Below are positions 40,884-50,053 of a DNA stretch of 64,000 bases, piece by piece. The stretch lies in assembly GCA_966250325.1 (NCBI GenBank), contig CBINGY010000001.1:1-64000 (forward strand), in the 5' to 3' direction. The stretch's first letter is position 1. Every line of letters starts with the position of its first letter. The notes under the pieces are model-generated. The model saw only the letters and a list, made by a program, of their open reading frames with translations. It made no database searches and was not told the origin of the DNA. Source of the stretch: Jiulongibacter sp966250325. Its GTDB lineage: Bacteria > Bacteroidota > Bacteroidia > Cytophagales > Spirosomataceae. The translations under genes were made by a program, and so were the position numbers.

Positions 40884-41267
40884 ATGGCAGATTTGAAAGC
40901 GTTTGCTGAACAACTGGTTAATCTTACTGTTAAAGAAGTAAAGGAATTAGCTGATATCCTTAAAGATGAGTATGGTATTGAGCCTGCTGCAGGTGGTGCT
41001 GTAATGGTAGCTGGTCCTGTAGGTGGTGGTGATGCTCCTGCTGCTGCAGAAGAAAAATCATCTTTCGATGTGATTCTGAAATCAGCCGGTGCTAACAAAC
41101 TTCAGATTGTGAAGTTAGTTAAAGATCTTGCTGGTCTTGGTCTGAAAGAGGCTAAAGAACTAGTTGACGCCGCTCCGAAACCAGTGAAAGAAGGTGTTGC
41201 TAAAGATGAGGCTGAAGCCCTTAAGAAGCAACTTGAAGAAGCTGGTGCTGAAGTAGAACTTGCTTAA
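40884..41267 (+). CDS. rplL: 50S ribosomal protein L7/L12
   Basis: The 127-residue acidic protein has the N-terminal dimer domain, an Ala/Gly-rich hinge (GGAVMVAGPVGGGDAPAAA) and the factor-binding C-terminal domain FDVILKSAGANKLQIVKLVKDLAGLGLKEAKELV. Highly expressed codon use. Confidence 0.98.
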   Translation: MADLKAFAEQLVNLTVKEVKELADILKDEYGIEPAAGGAVMVAGPVGGGDAPAAAEEKSSFDVILKSAGANKLQIVKLVKDLAGLGLKEAKELVDAAPKPVKEGVAKDEAEALKKQLEEAGAEVELA

Positions 41268-41289
41268 GCAATACGGTAATTTATCATCA

Positions 41290-41330
41290 GACTCGGTCTG
41301 GTTTTCTTCGGAAACCCGACCGGGTCTTTT
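41290..41330 (+). terminator. Hairpin terminator/attenuator between rplL and rpoB
   Basis: GACTCGGTC pairs with GACCGGGTC (one wobble) over a 19-nt loop with its own inner pairing, followed by TTTTGTC. As no promoter was recognised in the 230 nt before rpoB, this is likely a partial terminator setting the ratio of ribosomal protein to polymerase transcripts. Confidence 0.65.
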
Positions 41331-41559
41331 GTCGTAAATAATAATACCGCCTTTTTCACACAAATTTTAAAGCATTCAGCACTCATAATCAGAGTGTTGT
41401 AAAGACAAAAATTTCTGCCCGAGACACTGCAGTTTTTCGTGGGACAGCAGCACAGGGGCACTAATTGGCTTCACTACGAGTTTTTAAAATTATCTGTATT
41501 CTACTCAGAATCAGGTAATTCAAGTAATTTAAATTTTTCACTTTAAACAATTTAAAGCC

Positions 41560-44500
41560 TTGAATTTGAACGAAACCGGAAGGAAGACTTTTGCCAGTAT
41601 CCATCCTTCTCTGGAATATCCCGATTTCCTGGATATTCAACTTCAATCTTTTCAGGAGTTTTTCCAGATTGACACCCCTGCCGAAAGCCGCCGTGCCGAA
41701 GGTCTTTACAAGGTGTTTATGGATAACTTCCCGATTGCAGACTCCAGAGAAAACTTTGTGCTGGAATTCGTTGACTACACCATTGATCCACCGAAATACT
41801 CGGTAGATGAGTGTATTGACAGAGGATTAACTTACTCTGTGCCTCTTAAAGCCAAGCTGAGACTTCTTTGCAACGATGAAGATCATGAAGATTTTGAAAC
41901 CATCGAGCAGGAGGTTTTTCTGGGTAATATCCCTTACATGACCAACCGCGGATCTTTCGTGATTAACGGAGCCGAGCGTGTCATTGTATCTCAGCTTCAC
42001 CGCTCACCAGGGGTATTTTTCTCCATGAGCCGTCATACAAACGGCACCAAACTTTATTCTGCCCGTGTAATCCCGATGAAGGGTTCCTGGATAGAATTCT
42101 CTACTGACGTGAATAACGTCATGTATGCATACATCGATCGTAAAAAGAAGTTTCCGGTAACCACCCTTTTAAGAGCTATCGGATATGGTTTTGATAAGGA
42201 CATCCTGAATCTTTTTGAGCTTTCTGAAGAAGTGAAAGCTACCAAGAAAGATCTCAAAGGCTCAGTAGGCAGAAAACTTGCCGCAAGAGTACTTAAGACC
42301 TGGACAGAGGACTTCGTAGATGAGGATACCGGTGAGGTAGTTTCAATTGATCGTAATGAGGTAATTCTGGAGCGTGACTCTATTCTTACCGAAGAAGATA
42401 TTGACCTTATACTGGATACCGATCAAAAGTCGATTATTCTTCACCGCGAAGATGCCAACGTAGCTGAATACAATATCATCTACAACACTTTGCAGAAAGA
42501 TAGCTCTAACTCTGAAAAAGAGGCTGTTGAGCAGATCTATCGCCAGTTGAGAAATACCGAAGCTCCTGATGAAGCTACTGCCCGTGAAATCATTCAGGGT
42601 CTTTTCTTCTCAGATAAGCGTTATGACCTGGGTGAAGTAGGAAGATATCGGGTAAATACCAAGCTCAATCTGCATACAGAACTGGATAAGCGGGTACTTA
42701 CCACCGAGGATATCATCTCCATTGTCAAATACCTGATTACGCTGATTAATGCTAAAGCGGTAGTTGACGATATTGATCACCTCTCCAACCGTCGTGTTCG
42801 TACGGTAGGTGAGCAGTTATCCAGCCAGTTTGGCGTTGGTCTGGCCCGTATGGCCCGTACCATCAAAGAAAGAATGAACGTACGTGATAACGAGGACTTC
42901 AAGCCTGTTGACCTTATCAATGCCCGTACTCTTTCTTCGGTAATCAACTCTTTCTTTGGTACCAACCAGCTTTCTCAGTTCATGGACCAGACAAACCCAC
43001 TTGCAGAAATTACGCATAAGCGTAGAATGTCTGCCCTTGGGCCAGGTGGTCTTTCAAGAGAAAGAGCAGGTTTCGAGGTTCGTGACGTTCACTATACGCA
43101 CTACGGTCGTCTTTGTACTATTGAAACTCCTGAAGGACCAAACATTGGTCTTATTTCTGCCCTTTGTACCTACGCCAAAGTAAACTCAATGGGCTTCATT
43201 GAAACTCCTTACATGAAAATTAAGGAGGGTAAGGTATCCGGTGAAATTCAATACCTCACTGCCGAAGAAGAAGATGGAAAAAACATCGCTCTCGCGATTC
43301 CGGATATTAAAGAAGATGGTGCTTTCAGTACAGACTCTCTGAAATGTCGTTTTGAAGGTGACTTCCCGATGAAGGATCCATCCGAAATTGAACTGATGGA
43401 CGTAGCCCCGAATCAGATCGTTTCTGTGGCTGCTTCACTTATTCCTTTCCTTGAGCATGATGATGCCAACCGTGCCCTAATGGGTTCAAACATGCAACGT
43501 CAGGCGGTTCCTCTCCTAAGACCGGAAGCTCCAATCGTCGGAACGGGTCTTGAAGGTCGTTTGGCCAGAGACTCCCGTACGCTTATCGTAGCAGAAGGTG
43601 AGGGTACCATTGAGTACGTGGATGCTGAGAAAATTCTTGTAAACTATGACTGGACGGAAGATGACGTAATGGTCAATTTCAACACCAGCATGAAAGAATA
43701 CAAGCTGATCAAGTTCCGCAGAACTAACCAGGATACGTGTATCACGCTTCGTCCTATCGTGGCGAAGGGTCAACGCGTAACCAAAGGTCAGATTCTGGTA
43801 GAAGGTTATGCCACTCAGGGTGGTGAGCTGGCTCTTGGTCGTAATATGCTGGTGGCTTTCATGCCATGGCAGGGTTATAACTTTGAGGATGCGATCGTAA
43901 TTTCTGAGCGAGTGGTAAGAGATGATATTTTCACCTCTATTCACATCGAAGAATTTGATCTGGAAGTGCGTGATACCAAACGTGGACAGGAAGAATTAAC
44001 AGCGGAAATTCCGAACGTTTCGGAAGATGCAGTGAAAAACCTGGATGAAAATGGTATTGTAAGAATTGGAACTCATATTACAGAAGGAGATATTCTGATT
44101 GGTAAGATCACTCCAAAAGGAGAATCTGATCCTACTCCTGAAGAAAAACTTCTTCGTGCTATCTTCGGAGATAAAGCCGGTGACGTGAAAGATGCTTCCA
44201 AAAAGGCGTCTCCTTCTCTTAACGGTGTGGTGATTGATACCAAACTTTTCTCAAGACCTAGCAAAGAGGATCGTGTGAAGCATAAAGAAGAGGTTAAACT
44301 TCTTCTGAAGAGTCACAGCCGTAACTTGTCTGAGCTGAAAGAGATCATGATTGACAAGATGAACAATCTTCTCGGCGGCAAAGTAACCAATGGCGTGAAA
44401 CATAAATTTGGTGATGAACTCATTTCAAAAGGAATGAAGTTTACCAAATCTAATATTTCAAACAATCTCTTCCCTGAGAAAAACCCGTATGTGGATGAAA

Positions 44501-45417
44501 GCACCTACAGCGTGCCTGAAGAATCCAATCTTTTGGGTGATATTCTTCTGGAAGGATGGACCAAAGAAGACAATACCAACGAACTTCTTGTAAAACTTGT
44601 TAAGAACTATCTTTCCAAGCGTAGCGAAATCATCGGTGAATTCAAAAGACAGCGTTTTGTCCTTGAAGTGGGTGATGAACTTCCTGCAGGTATAGTGAAA
44701 CTGGCTAAAGTTTACATCGCTAAAAAGCGTAAGCTTAAAGTGGGTGATAAGATGGCTGGTCGTCATGGTAACAAGGGGGTTGTGGCGAAAATTGTTCGGG
44801 ATGAAGACATGCCATTCCTGGAAGACGGAACTCCAATGGATATCGTATTGAACCCTCTTGGTGTACCTTCCCGTATGAACATCGGTCAGCTATATGAAAC
44901 AGCTCTTGGATGGGCCGGAAGAAAGCTTGGCAGAAAATATGCCACGCCGATCTTTGACGGTGCTACATCTGATGAAGTTTCGGCTGAACTTGTGGAAGCT
45001 GGTTTGCCGGAATTTGGAAGAACGGTTCTTTACAATGGTCTTACCGGCTTGCCGTTTGACCAGAAGGTAACTGTGGGTATCATTTATATGCTGAAACTGG
45101 GTCACCTGGTGGATGACAAAATGCACGCCCGTTCTATCGGACCATACTCATTAATTACCCAGCAGCCACTTGGAGGTAAAGCTCAGTTTGGTGGTCAGCG
45201 TTTCGGTGAGATGGAAGTGTGGGCTCTTGAAGCTTTCGGTGCTTCGCATATTCTTCGTGAGATTTTGACTGTAAAATCTGATGATGTAATAGGTCGTGCC
45301 AAAGCATATGAGGCCATCGTGAAAGGTGAGAATCTTCCAAATGCCAATATTCCTGAATCTTTCAATGTACTTGTACATGAGCTTCGTGGTCTGGCACTTG
45401 AAATCACCATGAAATAA
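41560..45417 (+). CDS. rpoB: RNA polymerase subunit beta
   Basis: The 1285-residue subunit starts with TTG at 41560 (RKTFASIHPSLEYPDFLDIQ is the conserved N-terminus). The rifampicin region SQFMDQTNPLAEITHKRRMS and ALGPGGLSRERAGFEVRDVH carries the sensitive-type Asp, His and Ser residues. The C-terminal GGKAQFGGQRFGEMEVWALEAFGA completes it. Together with rpoC it forms the catalytic core. Confidence 0.98.
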   Translation: MNLNETGRKTFASIHPSLEYPDFLDIQLQSFQEFFQIDTPAESRRAEGLYKVFMDNFPIADSRENFVLEFVDYTIDPPKYSVDECIDRGLTYSVPLKAKLRLLCNDEDHEDFETIEQEVFLGNIPYMTNRGSFVINGAERVIVSQLHRSPGVFFSMSRHTNGTKLYSARVIPMKGSWIEFSTDVNNVMYAYIDRKKKFPVTTLLRAIGYGFDKDILNLFELSEEVKATKKDLKGSVGRKLAARVLKTWTEDFVDEDTGEVVSIDRNEVILERDSILTEEDIDLILDTDQKSIILHREDANVAEYNIIYNTLQKDSSNSEKEAVEQIYRQLRNTEAPDEATAREIIQGLFFSDKRYDLGEVGRYRVNTKLNLHTELDKRVLTTEDIISIVKYLITLINAKAVVDDIDHLSNRRVRTVGEQLSSQFGVGLARMARTIKERMNVRDNEDFKPVDLINARTLSSVINSFFGTNQLSQFMDQTNPLAEITHKRRMSALGPGGLSRERAGFEVRDVHYTHYGRLCTIETPEGPNIGLISALCTYAKVNSMGFIETPYMKIKEGKVSGEIQYLTAEEEDGKNIALAIPDIKEDGAFSTDSLKCRFEGDFPMKDPSEIELMDVAPNQIVSVAASLIPFLEHDDANRALMGSNMQRQAVPLLRPEAPIVGTGLEGRLARDSRTLIVAEGEGTIEYVDAEKILVNYDWTEDDVMVNFNTSMKEYKLIKFRRTNQDTCITLRPIVAKGQRVTKGQILVEGYATQGGELALGRNMLVAFMPWQGYNFEDAIVISERVVRDDIFTSIHIEEFDLEVRDTKRGQEELTAEIPNVSEDAVKNLDENGIVRIGTHITEGDILIGKITPKGESDPTPEEKLLRAIFGDKAGDVKDASKKASPSLNGVVIDTKLFSRPSKEDRVKHKEEVKLLLKSHSRNLSELKEIMIDKMNNLLGGKVTNGVKHKFGDELISKGMKFTKSNISNNLFPEKNPYVDESTYSVPEESNLLGDILLEGWTKEDNTNELLVKLVKNYLSKRSEIIGEFKRQRFVLEVGDELPAGIVKLAKVYIAKKRKLKVGDKMAGRHGNKGVVAKIVRDEDMPFLEDGTPMDIVLNPLGVPSRMNIGQLYETALGWAGRKLGRKYATPIFDGATSDEVSAELVEAGLPEFGRTVLYNGLTGLPFDQKVTVGIIYMLKLGHLVDDKMHARSIGPYSLITQQPLGGKAQFGGQRFGEMEVWALEAFGASHILREILTVKSDDVIGRAKAYEAIVKGENLPNANIPESFNVLVHELRGLALEITMK

Positions 45418-45451
45418 TTTTGGATTCCATTTTCATTAAAACATACAGAAA

Positions 45452-48400
45452 ATGTCTTTAAAGAAAAATAAAAAACTCAGCAGTGACTTCAACAGCATCA
45501 CCATAAGTCTTGCTTCTCCGGAGTCTATTCTCGAAAGCTCTTATGGGGAGGTTACGCAGCCTGAAACCATCAATTACAGAACCTATAAGCCCGAGATGGG
45601 AGGTTTGTTCTGTGAGCGTACGTTTGGGCCTACTAAAGACTGGGAATGTCATTGCGGCAAATACAAAAGAATCAGATACAAGGGCATTATCTGCGACCGT
45701 TGCGGTGTAGAAGTGACCGAGAAAAAGGTTCGTCGCGAGCGTATGGGCCACATTGAACTGGTGGTTCCTGTCGCTCATATCTGGTATTTCAAAAGCTTGC
45801 CAAACAAGATCGGGTACCTTTTAGGACTTTCTTCAAAAAAACTTGATCAGATTATCTATTACGAGCGGTATGTGGTTATTCAATCGGGTGTGAAGGAAGA
45901 AGATGGAGTTCAGTACATGGACTTCCTAACCGAAGAAGAATATCTGGATATCATTGACAAGCTTCCAAGAGAAAATCAGATGCTCCCGGATGAAGATCCT
46001 CAGAAATTCATCGCCAAAATGGGTGCAGAGGCTTTGGAAATGCTCCTTAGCAGATTAAACCTGGATGAGCTTTCTTATGAGCTTCGTCACCAGGCCGCTA
46101 CCGATACTTCTCAGCAACGTAAAGCGGAAGCCTTGAAGCGTCTTCGTATTGTAGAAGCCCTGCGTGACGCCAATACCCGTATTGAAAACCGTCCGGAGTG
46201 GATGGTCATCAAGATGGTGCCAGTGATTCCACCAGAACTTCGTCCGCTTGTACCTTTGGATGGAGGTCGTTTTGCTACTTCAGATCTTAATGATCTTTAC
46301 CGTCGAGTAATTATCAGAAATAACCGTCTGAAGAGACTTCTCGAAATCAAAGCTCCTGAGGTGATCCTGAGAAACGAAAAACGTATGCTTCAGGAAGCCG
46401 TTGATTCCCTTTTCGATAACTCGAGAAAAGTGAATGCGGTAAGATCTGATGGTAACCGTGCACTGAAATCACTTTCAGATATGCTGAAAGGTAAGCAGGG
46501 GCGTTTCCGTCAAAACCTGTTAGGTAAGCGTGTTGACTACTCCGGTCGTTCGGTTATTGTGGTGGGCCCTGAGCTTAAACTTCATGAGTGCGGTTTACCA
46601 AAGGCCATGGCCGCTGAGCTTTTCAAGCCGTTTATTATTCGTAAGCTGATAGAAAGAGGTATCGTTAAAACAGTAAAATCGGCCAAGAAGATTGTTGACC
46701 GGAAAGATGCTGTGGTTTGGGATATCCTTGAAAATGTATTGAAAGGACACCCGGTGCTCCTTAACCGTGCCCCTACTCTGCACCGTCTGGGCATTCAGGC
46801 TTTCCAACCGAAACTGGTTGAAGGAAAGGCGATCCAATTGCACCCGCTCGTATGTACAGCATTTAACGCTGACTTTGACGGTGACCAGATGGCGGTACAC
46901 GTTCCCCTTGGACAGGAAGCTATTCTGGAAGCGTCTATTCTGATGCTTTCCTCGCATAACATTCTGAACCCGGCAAATGGAGCTCCTATCACGGTACCTT
47001 CACAAGACATGGTGCTTGGTTTGTATTACGTTACCAAAGGGAAGCGTTCTACAGAAACAGAGAAAATCAATGGGGAAGGAATGACCTTCTACTCTCCGGA
47101 GGAAGTAATCATCGCCCTGAATGAAGGTAAAATCTCCAAGCATGCTTACATCAAGTGTAAGGTGAAAGTGAAAAATGTCGAAGGTGGCTTGGATGAACAA
47201 ATCATTGAGACCGTTGCCGGTAGGATCTTATTCAACCAATATGTTCCTGAAGAGGTAGGTTATATCAATGAACTTCTCACCAAAAAGAAACTTCAGACCA
47301 TCATTGGTCAGGTTTTCAAAGAAGTTAGTTTTGCACGTACCGCTCAATTCCTGGATGATATCAAAACCCTTGGGTTCCAGTCTGCCTACACAGGTGGTTT
47401 GTCAATCGGTTTGGGTGATATCATGATCCCTGAAGAGAAGCAAATGCTGATCGAAAATGCAAGAGGCGAGGTAGAAGAAGTACAAAGCAACTACATGTTT
47501 GGTATTATTACCGAGCGTGAGCGTTATAACCAGATCATCGATATCTGGACTCGTGTAAACACGCGTCTCAGAGAAACTCTACTTGAGCAGCTTGAAAATG
47601 ATAATCAGGGCTTTAACTCCGTGTATATGATGATGCACTCCGGAGCCCGTGGTTCTAAAGAGCAGATTCGTCAGTTGGGTGGTATGAGAGGTCTTATGGC
47701 CAAGCCTCAGAAAAACATCCAGGGCTCAGTGGGTGAAATCATCGAGAACCCGATCCTTTCCAACTTTAAAGAAGGACTGGACGTACTCGAATACTTTATC
47801 TCTACTCACGGTGCACGTAAAGGTCTTGCAGATACCGCTCTTAAAACAGCCGATGCTGGTTATCTGACCCGTCGTTTGCACGACGTAGCACAGGATGTGG
47901 TGGTTAATGAAACAGACTGTGAGACACTTCGTGGTATCACCGTTTCTGCTCTAAAAGAGAATGAGGATGTTATTGAGCCCCTTTCGGAGCGTATTTTGGG
48001 AAGAGTGGCTCTTAACGATGTAATTGATCCGGTAACCAAAGAATTACTTCATAAAGCCGGAGAAGAAATCACCGAAGAGGTAGCCGACCGTATCGAGAAT
48101 TCGTACGTTGACTCAGTAGAGATTCGTTCTGCACTTACCTGCGAATCGAAGAAAGGGGTATGTGCTAAATGCTATGGCCGTAACCTTTCGAGTAACCGTA
48201 TGGTTGAGGTTGGTGAAGCCGTAGGTGTTATCGCTTCCCAGTCGATTGGTGAACCAGGCACTCAGCTTACACTACGTACCTTCCACACGGGTGGTACTGC
48301 CATGAACGTCTCTGTAGATGCAAACATCAAGGCGAAGTTCAGCGGTGTAGCCAGCTTTGACCAGGTTAGAACAGTGGAAACTACCGATAAGGAAGGTAAC

Positions 48401-49759
48401 CCGGTTACAACCGTTCTTGGTCGTAGAGGTGAGGTACGTATTGTGGAGCCGGAATCAAATCTCATTCTGATTTCTTACATCATACCTTACGGTGCTACAC
48501 TCCTTATTAAGGATGGTCAGTCTCTGACAAAAGGAGATGAGATTTGCCACTGGGATCAGTTCAACGCCGTAATTATTTCTGAAATGGATGGTACTATTGA
48601 GTATGACGCCATTGAGGAAGGTATTACATTCCGTGAAGAATCAGATGAACAAACTGGTTTCAAAGACAAGGTAATTACCGACTCAAAAGACAGAACCAAG
48701 AACCCTGCGGTGGTGATCAAAGGTAAGAGTGATGAAGAAAAATCATATAACCTTCCTGTAGGTGCCCGTCTGATGGTTGAGCATGGAGCAAAAGTAAAAG
48801 CAGGTCATGTACTTGCAAAAATTCCTCGTGCTATCAATATGAACGCCGATATCACCGGAGGTCTTCCGCGTGTTACGGAACTTTTCGAGGCACGTAATCC
48901 TTCCAATCCGGCAGTAGTTTCTGAGATTGACGGTGTGGTTTCATATGGAGGTATCAAACGTGGTAACCGTGAGATTTTCGTGGAAGCCAAAGACGGTACC
49001 AAGATGAAATACATGGTTTCTCTTTCTAAACTTATTCTGGTTCAGGAAGGTGACTTTATCCGGGCTGGTGAACCACTTTCAGACGGAGCAATTACACCTG
49101 CGGATATTCTCAGAATCAAAGGCCCTACTGCGGTTCAGGAATATCTTGTAGATGAAACGCAGGCCGTTTACCGTCAGCAGGGTGTGAAGCTTTCAGATAA
49201 GCACATTGAAGTAATTGTACGTCAAATGATGCAGAAAGTTGATATTATCGATGCCGGTGATACCATCTTCCTGGAAATGCAGGCAGTAGACAAATGGAAA
49301 TTCCGCGAAGAAAATGATCGCATCATGGATATGAAGGTGGTTGTTGACTCAGGAGATTCTGAAAGATACAAACCTGGTCAAATGCTTACTAACCGTGAAT
49401 TCAGGGATGAAAACGGTAAACTTAAGAGAGAAGATCTCAAGCAAATGGAGATTCGCGATGCGAAACCTGCTGTTTCTCAGATTATTCTTCAGGGTATTAC
49501 CACGGCATCTCTGGGCACGGAATCTGTATTTTCTGCGGCTTCATTCCAGGAAACAACGAAAGTTCTTTCTCAGGCCGCCGTACAAGGTAAAGAAGATGGC
49601 TTGGAAGGTTTGAAAGAGAACGTAATCGTAGGTCACCTGATACCAGCCGGTACAGGCAGACGTGGTTACGGAGACTTAATTGTAGCCTCTAAAACTGAGC
49701 TTGAAGCAGCACAGGAGCGTATACTGATTGAAAACAGAAAACGTGAATATGTTGATTAA
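45452..49759 (+). CDS. rpoC: RNA polymerase subunit beta'
   Basis: The 1435-residue subunit has the N-terminal zinc site (CHCGKYKR...CDRCGV), the active-site loop NADFDGDQMAVHVPL with three metal-binding Asp, the bridge helix and trigger loop, and the second zinc site (C near SKKGVCAKCYG). It starts 34 nt after rpoB and ends at a strong terminator. The DUF3467 gene that often follows rpoC in this phylum is not here but at 10018-10338. Confidence 0.98.
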   Translation: MSLKKNKKLSSDFNSITISLASPESILESSYGEVTQPETINYRTYKPEMGGLFCERTFGPTKDWECHCGKYKRIRYKGIICDRCGVEVTEKKVRRERMGHIELVVPVAHIWYFKSLPNKIGYLLGLSSKKLDQIIYYERYVVIQSGVKEEDGVQYMDFLTEEEYLDIIDKLPRENQMLPDEDPQKFIAKMGAEALEMLLSRLNLDELSYELRHQAATDTSQQRKAEALKRLRIVEALRDANTRIENRPEWMVIKMVPVIPPELRPLVPLDGGRFATSDLNDLYRRVIIRNNRLKRLLEIKAPEVILRNEKRMLQEAVDSLFDNSRKVNAVRSDGNRALKSLSDMLKGKQGRFRQNLLGKRVDYSGRSVIVVGPELKLHECGLPKAMAAELFKPFIIRKLIERGIVKTVKSAKKIVDRKDAVVWDILENVLKGHPVLLNRAPTLHRLGIQAFQPKLVEGKAIQLHPLVCTAFNADFDGDQMAVHVPLGQEAILEASILMLSSHNILNPANGAPITVPSQDMVLGLYYVTKGKRSTETEKINGEGMTFYSPEEVIIALNEGKISKHAYIKCKVKVKNVEGGLDEQIIETVAGRILFNQYVPEEVGYINELLTKKKLQTIIGQVFKEVSFARTAQFLDDIKTLGFQSAYTGGLSIGLGDIMIPEEKQMLIENARGEVEEVQSNYMFGIITERERYNQIIDIWTRVNTRLRETLLEQLENDNQGFNSVYMMMHSGARGSKEQIRQLGGMRGLMAKPQKNIQGSVGEIIENPILSNFKEGLDVLEYFISTHGARKGLADTALKTADAGYLTRRLHDVAQDVVVNETDCETLRGITVSALKENEDVIEPLSERILGRVALNDVIDPVTKELLHKAGEEITEEVADRIENSYVDSVEIRSALTCESKKGVCAKCYGRNLSSNRMVEVGEAVGVIASQSIGEPGTQLTLRTFHTGGTAMNVSVDANIKAKFSGVASFDQVRTVETTDKEGNPVTTVLGRRGEVRIVEPESNLILISYIIPYGATLLIKDGQSLTKGDEICHWDQFNAVIISEMDGTIEYDAIEEGITFREESDEQTGFKDKVITDSKDRTKNPAVVIKGKSDEEKSYNLPVGARLMVEHGAKVKAGHVLAKIPRAINMNADITGGLPRVTELFEARNPSNPAVVSEIDGVVSYGGIKRGNREIFVEAKDGTKMKYMVSLSKLILVQEGDFIRAGEPLSDGAITPADILRIKGPTAVQEYLVDETQAVYRQQGVKLSDKHIEVIVRQMMQKVDIIDAGDTIFLEMQAVDKWKFREENDRIMDMKVVVDSGDSERYKPGQMLTNREFRDENGKLKREDLKQMEIRDAKPAVSQIILQGITTASLGTESVFSAASFQETTKVLSQAAVQGKEDGLEGLKENVIVGHLIPAGTGRRGYGDLIVASKTELEAAQERILIENRKREYVD

Positions 49760-49776
49760 AATGCTCTTATGCATAC

Positions 49777-49812
49777 TAAAAAGCCCGATTCGTCTGAATC
49801 GGGCTTTTTTTA
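49777..49812 (+). terminator. Intrinsic terminator of rpoBC
   Basis: AAGCCCGATTC pairs with GAATCGGGCTT around GTCT, followed by seven T. Confidence 0.94.
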
Positions 49813-49847
49813 TAACTCTATCTGTTTCATTGTAATCACCCATTGCT

Positions 49848-49855
49848 TAGTTTTG
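49848..49855 (+). promoter_or_regulatory. Promoter -7 element for the candidate small RNA
   Basis: TAGTTTTG fits TAnnTTTG; TTG at 49830-49832 gives 15-nt spacing, shorter than usual. It lies 36 nt after the rpoC terminator, pointing into a non-coding stretch that itself ends in a terminator. Confidence 0.45.
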
Positions 49856-49860
49856 TTATG

Positions 49861-49966
49861 TGTACAAGTGACACTTAAAAAAGTATGTTATCACCTTCGG
49901 GTGTTTAATCATAGGTTAAAGTATTTTCGTCTTGGAAAGGCATTCGGGCATCCCGGATGCCTTTTT
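49861..49966 (+). ncRNA. Candidate small RNA between rpoC and glmM
   Basis: The roughly 105-nt stretch is bounded by a promoter-like element and a strong intrinsic terminator (GGCATTCGGG paired with CCCGGATGCC, 49939-49961, then TTTTT). Inside it a UUCG-capped hairpin CACC-TTCG-GGTG (49892-49903) and an upstream GTGACACTT...AAGTATGTTATCAC pairing are visible. No credible coding frame is present. It does not match a tRNA, tmRNA, SRP RNA or a riboswitch I recognise. Alternatively it may be a leader-like remnant read from the rpoC side. Confidence 0.4.
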
Positions 49967-50023
49967 GCTATTTTAACACAAATATGCCGGCAATCAGGTA
50001 TCGGAATTCAACTTTAGAAAGGC

Positions 50024-50031
50024 TATTTTTG
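50024..50031 (+). promoter_or_regulatory. Promoter -7 element for glmM
   Basis: TATTTTTG fits TAnnTTTG, followed by GCGGCA, and lies 22 nt before the TTG start at 50054, supporting that start. Confidence 0.5.
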
Positions 50032-50053
50032 CGGCACGCTTAATATCAAAATC

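Noticed and set aside
41331..41559. Promoter in front of rpoB
   Set aside because: No TAnnTTTG with fitting TTG was seen; rpoB is more simply read through from rplL.
41560..45417. Rifampicin-resistance substitutions in rpoB
   Set aside because: The resistance region has the usual sensitive residues.
49769..50017. 82-codon open frame between rpoC and glmM
   Set aside because: It runs through two intrinsic terminators, has no ribosome binding site and no protein-like pattern.
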